Below the pieces are notes generated by a model. That model had not been told where the DNA came from. It ran no database searches and saw only the letters and a list, made by a program, of their open reading frames with translations. A DNA stretch of 64,000 bases, taken from Sepioteuthis lessoniana (taxonomy: Eukaryota; Mollusca; Cephalopoda; Myopsida; Loliginidae). Location: positions 36,150,389-36,214,388 of the forward strand of contig OY757934.1 of assembly GCA_963585895.1 (NCBI GenBank), read 5' to 3'. Within the stretch, counting starts at the first letter, position 1. Every line of letters begins with the position of its first letter. The position numbers were made by a program, and so were the translations under genes. This document shows, one piece after another, positions 46,676 to 57,329 of the stretch.

Positions 46676-47034
46676 ATTTGGTTAGTTATTTTGTTTTACA
46701 GCATATCAACACTTTTTGAATCATTTAATGCCAAATTAAATTTCAAACAATTCAGTCTAGCATAAGTACACAGTTTAAATGTCAAAACAGTCCTATTTCA
46801 AACAATTCAGTTTAGCATAAGTACACAGTTTAGTTCTATTTGACTCATAGATAGGTCCCTATCAAGAGCTACCACTCTGGGCCAGAGTGGACCTGAAAGG
46901 GTACTTCCCCAAAGCTCCAGCATTACTGGAACCTCACCATATTGTTTAGTGTCATATCCAGGACACCCTTTGGTGAAGTCTTACCCCTCTGAAGAGATGC
47001 ACTCAGTGTATTCTGCAGCCCCAGCTGACTAGGC
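46676..47034 (+). repeat. composite repeat copy B
   Basis: Head (GCATATCAACAC with TCATTTAATGCC), two minisatellite units (CAATTCAGTTTAGCATAAGT), then the body (GATAGGTCCCTATCA, GGGCCAGAGTGG, TGTCATATCCAGGACA) to AGCTGACTAGGC. The compact arrangement shows how head, minisatellite and body are joined. Confidence 0.88.
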
Positions 47035-47164
47035 TATTATGTTTATGAGATACTTATATTTACTTCATTTTCATAAAGAGAGTCAAAAATTGATTTAAGT
47101 TGATGTTTCTTGACAAAAACAGCTTCTGAATAACTACTTGCATCCTATCATACAAAGCATCTAA

Positions 47165-47410
47165 GTAAAACATACTGAGCATAGCTGGAGAAGCAAGGAT
47201 GAACTCATAAGCAATGTTCTCCTATGGAATCCTACACATGGACACACCAATGTTGGCTAACCAGCAAAAACTTATACTTATCAGCTCTGTATAGACACTG
47301 ACTGCCTTCTAGATGACTTACCATAATGGAGACAAATAGCAAAAGAGAAAGCATCAAGGGAATCCATATTGTTGGCATCTTTTGATGATAATGATAACGA
47401 TTGTGATGAA
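47165..47410 (+). mobile_element. RTE-like LINE 3' fragment
   Basis: AGCTGGAGAAGCAAGGATGA with later AAGCATCAAGGGAATCC and a (GAT)n-like tail (TTTGATGATAATGATAACG) parallel the end of 35-38 kb. Frames are fully degraded. Confidence 0.75.
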
Positions 47411-48038
47411 TGGTTTTATTAACTATTATCCATTATTGTACTTATATTAACAATATGCAACTGACTGTAAATAGTCTGGCAGTAAGTGTGGCACAATGAT
47501 ATTCTAAAAGGATATTAGTAGCATTGAAAACTTCAGTTCCTAGTTCAAGCAATTGAATTGGAAAATTGAAATGATTTTAAATGTCTGTCAGGTTCCAAGT
47601 TTTATTTGTTGTTCTCTTCCCCATGAAGCAATAAACAAGGTTTAATATGTAGGGTATATAAAGTCATGCGTTGGTGGTGCTGAGAAATTTTTCTATTTTC
47701 TAAATTCAAAACTCCAGAATCAGGAGAGATAAAATTATTCAGCACTTATGGCTGCTGTATGAACCATAGTTTAACTGGGGTCTGCTACCTTGCGTACATA
47801 GCACATATATTGCCAGATAAAGAATCAGGCCAGCCAGACTGAAAACAATGATTTTATAGTAACTGAAATAACTTATCTTCTTTCATAAGTAAATGTAAAG
47901 TCAAATACACTGTTTATTTCTATACATCTAAGGTAAACACACACACTCACACACACACTCACACACATGAATACAAACTCATACACACATGCATATACAT
48001 ACACAAGTATGAGTACATGTATGCAAATATTTACATTA

Positions 48039-48047
<9 letters not shown>
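47411..48047. other. no gene recognised
   Basis: Unique-looking AT-rich sequence; a CA-rich microsatellite patch at 47936-48005. Confidence 0.5.
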
Positions 48048-48080
<33 letters not shown>

Positions 48081-48174
48081 CCCTTATATATTGAATAACT
48101 CTGGTACATATGGCTATATATATATATATATATATACACAGCCATATGTACCAGAGTTATTCAATATATAAGGG
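48048..48174. repeat. 34-bp perfect inverted repeat with a (TA)n loop and flank
   Basis: Left arm 48081-48114 is the exact reverse complement of 48141-48174. The 26-base loop is almost entirely TA. A (TA)n array at 48048-48078 precedes it. Arms are unique sequence, not simple repeat. Confidence 0.95.
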
Positions 48175-48751
48175 GAATTTAGATATAAAGGTTAAATAAG
48201 ATTTTTTCAGAATTTTTTTTTCCATAAATGTAAACATTGTATTCTTTGGAATTTGTTCAGAACAAAAATTATTTGATCTCAAAAAAATATTTGTTTTGAG
48301 GCTATTCAAAATGATAGTAAATCAAATGGACAACTACAGGCTTTAACAGAGGTCTGTCATCAAATTTTTGGTGGCTGAGAAGTGCAAAACATGAGAAATT
48401 TACAGAAGAATATGTGATGTCTACAGAGAAACATGTTTTAATCAAAAAATGTTTACAAATGGGCTAAACACGGTTTTTCCCCTACAAGTCTGAGTAAGTG
48501 TGTTTTCATTCAATGGAATGGAAACACACTGACTCTCTGGTAAAGAAAAAGTTCTGGGTGTAGTGGTCAGAAAAGGAGGTGATGGTGACAGTCTTCTAAA
48601 ACATGAAAGGAACCATCACTATTGATTTCTTTGACCCTTGTATATATATATATACATATATGCATTATATATATATATACTATAACAATGTTGGTTGTCG
48701 ATCTCACTTCGTGGGTTTGTGGCCGACCAAATGCAGTATAATTTGGAAACT

Positions 48752-49251
48752 GCCCAATCGGCTGGGGCTGTAGAATACACTGACTGCATCTCTGCAGAGG
48801 GGTAAGACCTCCCCACCAATGAGTGTCCTGGATATGACACTAAACAATCAGATGGTGAGGTTCCAGTAATACTGGAGCTTTGGGGAATGTGGAGCTCTCC
48901 TTCATTGCCATCACTCCCAACTCCACTCTGGCCCAGAGTAGAAGCACTTGATGTGGTCCTATCGATAGGTCAAATAGGACTAAACTGTGTACTTATTCAA
49001 AACTGAATTGTTTGAAATAGAACTGTTTTTGACATTGAAACTGTACTTATGCTAAACTGAATTTTTTGATTTAGAACTGTTTGACTAAACTGAATAGCTT
49101 GAAGGAGAAATGTTTTTTACAATAAAACTGTGTACTTATGCTAAACTGAATTGTTTAAAATAGAACTGATTATTTGTATAAAAATGAATTTGGAATCAAA
49201 TAACCTAGAAAGGTTGATATGCTATAAAACCCAACCAACCAACCAACCAAC
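48752..49251 (-). repeat. composite repeat copy C
   Basis: On the minus strand: (TTGG)n and hairpin head near 49251-49188, several minisatellite units, then the body (CTGGGCCAGAGTGG, GGACACTCATTGGTGGGG) to GCCGATTGGGC at 48752. It is the mirror of copies A, B and D and the best model for the joined arrangement. Confidence 0.88.
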
Positions 49252-49381
49252 ATAATTTGGAGAGTTCTCAATATCTGTGATAGAGCTATTATATAACAAT
49301 AATAATAAGTTAATATATATTAGTTTTTATATATATATTTATATATATGCATATATTTTTATATATATTTAATAGCGAGGC

Positions 49382-49654
49382 ATGGAGGTGTGCAAGCTGG
49401 TTGGTGCTCTGATACTTTCCCAACTATCAAATATAATCAAAAACATCGATATGGAACTATACAGAGACAACAGCCTAATCATCATTAGGAACCTTAACAG
49501 ACCAAAACTAGATAGCTACACGAAAAGGATATCCAACACACTAAAATTGCTGGGATTTAAAATTACCTTTTACACAAACCTAAAAATAGTAAATTTCTTA
49601 GATGTAACATTAAACTTAAAGAAAGCCACATTCAAACCTTATCAAAAAAGGTGA
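49382..49654 (+). pseudogene. Penelope-like RT thumb fragment
   Basis: Ninety codons, ending at a stop at 49652-49654 after FKPYQKR. The phrase NLKIVNFLDVTLNL corresponds to the Phe-Leu-Asp-Val strand shared by Penelope RTs. The catalytic Asp-Asp is not included. The Met is an in-frame chance start. Confidence 0.8.
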
Positions 49655-50137
49655 TGATACACCCATCTACATACATACTTCTTCAAACTATCCACCCTCA
49701 ATCATCAAAAAAATACCAAACTCAGTAAGCTGCAGACGATTTGATAATTCTTCCAACATCAACATTTTCAATAAAAACAAACACACATATGACAACACAC
49801 TAAAAAATAGTGGTTATAAACAAACACTAGAATACACACCTCCAAAAAGCAAATCAAATCACAGAAATAGAAATATAACTTGGTTCAACCCGTCTTACAA
49901 CAAATGTGTAACATCAAACAAGCAAGCACTTCCCTAATCAGAGCCTCTCTGGTAAAATATTTGACAGAAACAGTTTAAAGGTCAGCTACAGTTGTAAAAG
50001 TAACATATCTCTAATCATAAAAGGCCACAACAAAAAGATTGAAACCATCCATAGCAACACCCACCCCCAACAAACAATGCAATTGTAGGGATTAAGAAAC
50101 ATGCCTGCTCCAAGGAAACTGCCAACAGAAAAATGTA

Positions 50138-50365
50138 GTGTACAGAGCCAGTGTAAAAACAAACAACTCAGTCAAACAGTTCATAGGTGTAATGGAGTGT
50201 ACCTTAAGACAAAGAATATATGACCTCAAACTTTCCTTCACCAACAGAAATTACTCAACTAACACTTCTTTATCCACACACATCTGCCATGTAAAAGACA
50301 TGAACATCTCACCTATCCTCACCTGGGCAATACTAAAACTAGTACCCACCTACAGCAAAACATAA
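50138..50365 (+). pseudogene. GIY-YIG endonuclease fragment of the Penelope-like element
   Basis: Seventy-five codons covering VYRASV and the IG of the YIG motif (FIGVME), then the Arg-containing helix (RQRIYDLKLSF) and STHICHVKDMNISPI. Upstream Cys residues near 50080-50120 could be part of the CCHH linker seen in this clade. The Tyr of YIG is replaced by Phe. The chain ends with a stop at 50363-50365. Confidence 0.78.
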
Positions 50366-50714
50366 AAAATGCCTTCTTTGCCTCCACAAGAAACTAGCAA
50401 TTATCATTACAAAACACCCTGCAAAACAAAAAATCAGAAATTCTATCCCAATGCAGACATGAGAACAAACATCTACTCTCTCATTTTGACTCATACACAT
50501 AACTCATCCACCTAAACTAGTACTACCTCCACTACTAAAAATCCCTCAACCCCACAAATAACCCCACAACACACCCAATGCTCTGTAAGTACCACTTTCG
50601 TCCTTCAAACAACACACCCAATGCACTGTAAGTACCATCTTCCTCCATTAAATCTTTATATCCATCTCCATGCAACCCCACAACCTGTTGACATTATGTT
50701 AGCTATGTTTTCAT

Positions 50715-51945
50715 GATTGTTAGAAGTAAATCTCTACACAGTATATTTAACATATCCCTTACATACGCACTATCGTATATTACATTATTGTATACATAAT
50801 ATAACACTGATACAACATAGACAGCAAACAGAAATAATTATTGCAATCCAACACAACTTCTCACCTATTATCCTTACGTTCCAGACCTATCATTATTACA
50901 CATCAAATCCAAATTTTTTAATAATTCAATGATCATAATTAGCTCCTTAATTAAAATCATCACCACACACACTCACACATACACCCCCCCAAAAAAAAAG
51001 AAAAAAAAAAGACATAGCTAACACAAACAATTATTGCAATGTCTTAACACAAATAAATTCACTGTATTCCTTACAAACATACAATCATGAATAACAATGA
51101 TGTATATATAATATAACATTAACACATCATAACTAATACAAATTATTATTGCAATCTAACACAAAACATATTCCAGCATAAAATACTAATATTGAATAAT
51201 ATTCCATAGTATATTACAATATTACATGTCTCATCACCATGATATTTATTGCGTTCTGACCCTTCATACTCCTTCATCTATTATGCTTTCAAATCAAAAC
51301 TTTACTTTCTTTGTAATGCAATGATGATGATATTTTGTTCCTTAGTTAAAATCATCTCTATGCATGCACACATACACATGAATACAAAAACAAATAGATA
51401 GACAAATTATACTTCATTGTATATTACAATATAACAATATAACATGTCTCATCACAACAATATTTATTGTAATTGTCTTTAATTGGAATCATTTTGAGAT
51501 GAGGCTTCTTAATCTGAGAATTAATCTTTTTATTTATTGTGGACTTTTTGTCCTCATCTTGTTAGTTTTTATATTGTTTCTTCTTTCACTACGTTTCGGC
51601 CAAATTTCACCTCTTGCCTTCTTCAGGTGATTTACCGCGACCTCGGATAGGAATGCTGAGTCTTGTAACCGAGGTTGTGGTAAATCACCCGAAGAAGGCC
51701 AGAGGTGAAATTTGGCTGAAATGTAGTGAAAGAAGAAACAACATAAAAACTACCATGATGAGGACAAAAAGTCCGCAATAAATAAAAAGATTAATTCTCA
51801 GAATATTTATTGTGTTCTGACCGACCATACTCCTTCATCTATTATGCTTAGAAATCAAAACTTTATTTTCTTCATGATGCAATGATGATGATAATTCATT
51901 CCTTAGTTAAAATCATCATCACCACACACACACACACACACACAC
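50715..51945 (+). repeat. diverged repeats downstream of the Penelope-like element
   Basis: Recurring phrases CCTTACATACGCAC/CCTTACAAACATACA (50757, 51070), TATTGCAATCCAACACAA (50842 and 51152 regions), and a 120-bp block ending GTTAAAATCATC followed by CA-rich DNA at 50860-50985, 51231-51375 and 51802-51945. The spacing is about 310-570 bp, suggesting partial 3' repeats of the element. Confidence 0.7.
51471..51801. mobile_element. foldback 1 (133-bp inverted arms, 22-bp spacer)
   Basis: Arms 51514-51646 and 51669-51801 are inverted copies with about ten mismatches, mostly C/T. AATATTTATTGT lies directly before 51471 and directly after 51801, consistent with a 12-bp target duplication. No coding region is inside. 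Confidence 0.85.
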
Positions 51946-52439
51946 TCAAATGCCAAAAAGTTTTTTTACTCAGTCAAATTGTGACTTTTGCGACACATCA
52001 CAACTCATATATCCAGGAGACAACCTCAAATTTGCTGTGCAGCACATGTATCTCCATACACATACCAACTAAATATCATGACCACACACAATAACAAGCA
52101 AATATAATCTACACAAACATACACACACCCACATAAAAAGTTGTACACAATCCTAATGTTCTTTTGACTGTATTTTTCAATTTTTTCAATTTCTCCAGTA
52201 TCTTTCTTCATCTGCCTGATGATTGTCATTTATAAGATGGCATGAAACCAATGGTCACAGACAAGCTTCCTTGCTATTGAATATACATAAAACTAATATA
52301 TTTTTACTGATTATATATATATATATGTAAATGCACACACAAAGACACACACACATACATATATATTCATAGAAATACACATAAATATCTATACACACAT
52401 ATATAAATATAAATGCATACATACATATATATATATACA

Positions 52440-52538
52440 CACACATTTATGCACCCACACCCACAAACACACACACACACACGCACACACACACATACAT
52501 ATATATGTGTGTGTGTGTGTGTGTGTATTTTCATATGC

Positions 52539-52575
<37 letters not shown>
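52440..52575. repeat. CA/TG/TA microsatellite with inverted symmetry
   Basis: (CA)n at 52464-52495, an ATACATATATAT centre, and (GT)n at 52506-52527, followed by (TA)n at 52540-52573. Confidence 0.9.
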
Positions 52576-52576
<1 letters not shown>

Positions 52577-52599
52577 GCATACAAGTATATAAAACTATG

Positions 52600-52938
52600 A
52601 ATGTATTTATTCAAGCATAAAAGGTGCTCAGTGCAACCAAGAAGAAAATTTACTGAATATTTAAAAATATTACTTAACATTAAAAAATATACTAAATATC
52701 TAAAGAAAAATTTTAATATTTTATGGAAGGATTAAAAAAACTTAAGAAACATAGGCCAAGTGTCTTGAGCTGTAGAATGAATATATCAAACAGCTTGTAT
52801 ATTTCATGACTGTTGGTCATTTCTTGGTCAGGCTGAGAACTTTTCAGCTCTTCTCCATTTATATTGATATAAGTATGAATATACATGTATAAGTATTTAT
52901 ATATTCATATTTGTGTGTGTGTGTATATATATTCACTG

Positions 52939-52974
<36 letters not shown>

Positions 52975-53553
52975 GATCTATATTGCTTTTTACAAATTGG
53001 CTTTTTATTTGTATAAGGTGAGCAATGCACAGATAAGTATAAAAATTGTGTGCATTGTATAAGCCTCAATCTTGCTTGTTCACAGTGTTGACAAAAGATA
53101 AGACAGCTTTAAGATAAATGACATTATGAGAAAGTTCAGAGAAAATCAATTTCATAGCTGTCTCAAAAGCATTGTTATAAAACTGACATTAGCTGCTCTG
53201 AGTTGAATTTTAATATTACTATGATGACATGAGTGGGAATCACATGAACAATATAAAGATGAATGTATAGATATCTTATGCAAGCTTCTAAACTTTCTCT
53301 AAAGACATACTTTCCAATTTTCCAAGTAAAATAACCAGAGAAAAAGGTAAAAAAAAAAATTCAAAAGAAAAACATGTTACAAGAAAAGTTTTAACCTCGT
53401 CATGCAGCATTTTGTACTCATAAATTTCTGATAATTCAGTCATTGTGACCAACTTAATAGTTTTGAATTATATCTTTAAGTAAGCTATAAAAGAACTGAT
53501 GCATTACCTAAAATGAACAGTGATAAAACAAAAAGTATTCAACTGGACATGTT
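52600..53553. other. no gene recognised
   Basis: AT-rich. Includes the recurrent phrase GGCTGAGAACTTTTCAGC at 52831-52848 and small TA arrays. Confidence 0.5.
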
Positions 53554-53730
53554 ATATATATATATATATATAGGTATTTTTCGGTCCAGTTAAACTAGAG
53601 TTGGGAGTAATTCCTTCAGGACAAGAAAATTATTCAGGAGCTGAACATTTAAATTTTCAAGGTGGAGAGCTCAATGTAATTTTTTTACAGAGAAATATTT
53701 CTTTAAGAAAAAAACAAAGACCGGTTAATT

Positions 53731-54470
53731 TAGGATCATAAATTCATTTCCATCCTGTTTTTCAGTTTCTGGTGTAAACCAAAAACACGAAGAAAAATAT
53801 AACAGGACTTCTTCAGATCCAATGGGTAAATAAAACAGAATAGACACGTGGGGGGGAGGGAGAGGGGGAAGAGATTAAGGAGTTACCTCCTCGTTTTATT
53901 GATGGTAGATGCAGTTTGTGCTTAGAAGAGAAAATACATATTTTAATACATAAATGACCTGATAAGTTATTAAATAAGAGAAGTGAATTAATAGCTAGAT
54001 GTAGACATAAGACTAAATTTAAACTATAGACTAAAAAAAAATTTTAAATGTAGAAACAAATAGTGAAACCGGGAAAAAAAACGTATCCAATATACACACT
54101 AGGAAAAAATAGGTAGCTAAATAAATGGTATCGAAATTAATATAAGCATTAATATTTCTCTTAAAAGTTAATTATCGAACTTAACATGAAAAGAAAATAA
54201 ATTAAACAAATAAATAAAAAAGTTGAATTACCGTAATTATAACTGACCGAAGAAATTTGAAAAATAAAATAAATAGGTAAATAAAAAAAACGGAAATTCA
54301 ATAAAACGAGGAGGTAACTCCTTAATCTCTTCATCCCTCCCCCTCCACCCCACATGTCTATTCTGTTTTATTTATCCATTGGATCTGAAGAAATCCTGTT
54401 ATATTTTTATTCGTGTTTTTGGTTTACACCAGAAACTGAAAAACAGGATGGAAATAAATTTATAATCCTA
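53731..54470. repeat. foldback 2 (about 172-bp inverted arms, about 394-bp spacer)
   Basis: Arms 53731-53903 and 54298-54470 match as reverse complements over nearly their whole length, including AACGAGGAGGTAACTCCTTA and a GGGGGAGGG-type tract. The inner 53904-54297 spacer is AT-rich with no frame. TA arrays lie outside at 53554-53573 and 54478-54507. Confidence 0.9.
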
Positions 54471-54476
54471 AAGAAA

Positions 54477-54507
<31 letters not shown>

Positions 54508-54509
<2 letters not shown>

Positions 54510-55400
54510 AGGGTTGATCAAAAAGTTCTTGGCTTCACTCAGAAGTCAAAGAAACAAGACAGTTTTTAACAATTTTTCAATATAGTCCCTCTTGTCATCA
54601 ATGCACTTGGTCTAATACTGTTCAACCATTGGAAGAAAGTGGCCTCCAAGCCCTCCCAAAACAATTCGACAGCACATATGCCCTCATCATTGTTTTCAAA
54701 GTGGTGACCATGCGGGTGGGATTTAAGTTTAGAAAATTGAGAGAAGTAAGATGGAGTTAAGTCTGGTGAGTAAGGGTGACGGTGGTAGCAATTCAAAGCC
54801 ACAGTTGGCTTCTTCTGCTACTGCAACCTGAGCAATGGGAATGGGCACATTAGCCTAGAGCAAGAGCACACCTGCAATCAGCTTCTTTCTGCATTTTGAT
54901 ACGATTGCTTCATTCAGTTGTCTTAATCCTGATGCATAGTATTGTCCATTAATAGTTTTTCTCTTTTTATAGTCATTTATCATGATAATGTCATCAGAAT
55001 CCAAAATAAAAAAACCAGATACTACTGGCTTGGACTTCTTTGGGAATGGAGAACCAGAATGTTTCAACAGTTTACTTTGTTTTTTTGATTCAGGTTTGAA
55101 GTGTTGAACCCAAGTTTCATCTTGAGTAGCTAATGTAGAAATTCTCAGGGTTAGTATGGAAGTGAGTCAAAAGTGTCCTGGAAATGTCAACCCTTTTAGC
55201 TTGTACTCTGGTACCAGTATTCTTGAAACCTATCTTGCTGTTAAAATAGTGTGGACTAAACCAGAACTATAGACTTAGCTATCTGCTGGAAAATAAGATG
55301 TCTGTCATCCAAAACCATACATTGAAGAGCATCAATTTGTTCATCAGTGATTGAGGCTTTTGGATGATCTGATTGAGGGTCATCTTTTGTGCTGCTTCTG
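54508..55400 (-). mobile_element. mariner transposon 2, 5' truncated, minus copy
   Basis: Minus frames show first catalytic Asp in TQDETWV (complement near 55111-55127), then KHSGSPFPKKSKPVVSGFFI and NDYKKRKTINGQYYASGLRQ (55067-54855), and the final region HPYSPDLTPSYFSQFSKLKS (54802-54566). The second Asp segment is destroyed and the third catalytic Asp reads Tyr in SPDLTPSYF. A terminal inverted-repeat-like GGGTTGATCAAAAAGTTCTT is at 54511. The other terminal end is missing. Confidence 0.88.
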
Positions 55401-55475
55401 TCTCACTTGAATATGTTTATATATGTTCAAAGGGGCAGAGGGGAACTAATAGATATAAAAGTCAAACTATTCTTA

Positions 55476-56088
55476 TTTGGTTTGGTTTGGTTGGGTTTTA
55501 TGACATTTCAACCCTTGTGGGTTATTTTATGCCAAATCCTGTTTATACATATATGTTAAATATATATGATTTGTAAATGAATTGTTTGCCGGATACAGTT
55601 AAAACAGTTTTTAAATGAGTCATAGCACATTTCTTGGCACATATTCAATGGTTCCAAGTATTGCTATTGAACACTAATAATTCTATTTAATACTAATCAT
55701 TCTGTTTGTACTCAGTTAAATGGTTACAAGTATTGTTATTTATTGTTTGCGCAAAGTTGAATGGTTTCAACCATTGCTATTTAACACTAATAGTTCTATT
55801 TGCATACAGTTAAAGGGTTTCAAGTATAGTAAATGATTAAATAGTTCTATTTGACCAACAGATAGGATCCAAACAGGTACTACCACTCTGAGTCAGAGTG
55901 GATCTGGGAGTAATGGAAATGAAGGGATACTCCATATTTACCAAAGCTCTAAAACTGGAGCCTTACCATCACATGGTCAAGTGTCATATCTAGGACACTC
56001 GTTGGTGGTCATGTGGGGGGGGGTCTTACCCCTTGGTAGAGATGCAGTCGGTGTATTCTACAGCCCCAGCCAACTGGGCTGTTTCTCA
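55476..56088 (+). repeat. composite repeat copy A
   Basis: Head (TTTGG)n at 55476-55493 and hairpin TTTCAACCCTTGTGGGTTAT to 55534, a variant minisatellite (units ending in AGTTCTATTTG at 55565-55850), then the body with GATAGGATCC, CTGAGTCAGAGTGG, GTCATATCTAGGACA and ending CAACTGGGC. The minisatellite units differ from those of B, C and D. Confidence 0.85.
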
Positions 56089-57329
56089 ATTGGGTTCATT
56101 TACTGTAAATAGCTAATGCAGAATATGATTTCAAAATCATTTTCTCTTTAGTGCTAGTTCTAGCATAATGGTTAGAAGTATTGTTCTTTTTTAGTATATG
56201 TACTGCTGAAGATAGTATATAAACAGTGGGAAGTAATTTGCAATGCAGATTATCCTGATATTTTGTAGTGGGTATTTTTCACAACCAATTAGATGCAAAC
56301 CTCTTTTGGTGAGAAAGCAACCCATACCAAAACTCTAACTATTCTCTCTCCTGATATGAGTAAATAGTAGGACAGATTGAGCGCTTTAATCTTGGTGTGT
56401 CAACCAGTCTTAGAGAAAAAAAACCTTCTGATTTCAGACTAGTTAAACTCTGCTTAAAAACTGACCTTGTGTTTCATCCTATTTGTAGTGGAGGTTTTAA
56501 GTAATTACATACGGAAAAATTTTTTTTTTTACTAAGATTCATCCTAAATATGGCTAAAGAGGCCACCTTTAAACCAATATGATGATATAGAAATGAGATA
56601 TGGTAAAGGAATAGAAAGAATTATCAAAGAGTGGGTATGAAGGAGATGGAAATATGAATGAATTTGTGGCTGGATAAATGCAGGTATCTAAGGACCAATG
56701 AAACTGGGAATTGAAGAACTCAAGGTTATATGCAATCAAAAAACACTCAGAAAGGAATTTATAACAACATTTCAACGGTTCTAAGATGTTCTTATGAACC
56801 TTGCTTTAAGAAGAAATGAGATCAACATGAGATTCACAAGACTTAGCAAACCAAGTTTTGACGAGAAACTCCCAGATTGAATATCTTCCATGGATGCAAT
56901 GATAGAAAAATAACAGACAAAAAACATTTTGCCGATAGAAGTATGATTGAAGAGATGAAAAGAATTCTTTACCACGGAGACTTTGCATTTGATTCTGAAT
57001 TCTATCCAAGACTGATAACATGGGTAGAGCCTAAATGTGTGAGCAATACTCTATCTGAGTTGATAAAGTTGCAGTAATTAAATATGTTGTCTAATAGAAA
57101 GATAGATTTAATTAGGACACAGTATTTATCTCTGTGAAAAGAAAGTGTTGCATTTTTTACCAAGATAACCGAACGAGCTGAATGTTGACTAAAATTGTAC
57201 TCCGTTTAATAAGAAATAAAAGTAGTTCTCTTGGTGGTAAATAATCAGACACAGAAGGCAGTTGTGTTGTATTCGATAAACGGTGTCAGTTGAATCCTCC
57301 ACTCATTATAATTTATTAACTATATACAT
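56089..57329. other. no gene recognised; short open segment at 56877-57077
   Basis: The 66-codon segment (MNIFHGCNDRKITDKKHFAD) and its surroundings at 56690-57090 have a coding-like mix of residues but no match I can name. A decayed transposase or gag fragment is possible. Confidence 0.3.

Larger units (their letters stand above)
49379..50480 (+). mobile_element. Penelope-like element with GIY-YIG region, 5' truncated
   Basis: The segment 49382-49654 has CKLVGALILSQLSNIIKNID, MELYRDNSLIIIRNLNRP, ITFYTNLKIVNFLDVTLNL, the RT/thumb end of Penelope-like elements. Broken frames continue for about 480 bp. The segment 50138-50365 then gives MYRASVKTNNSVKQFIGVME and RQRIYDLKLSFTNRNYS, the GIY-YIG domain. 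RT core is missing at the 5' side, which abuts TA-rich DNA. Confidence 0.85.

Noticed and set aside
52440-52575. Functional cruciform at the CA/TG symmetry
   Set aside because: The inverted symmetry comes from microsatellite composition alone and need not be selected.
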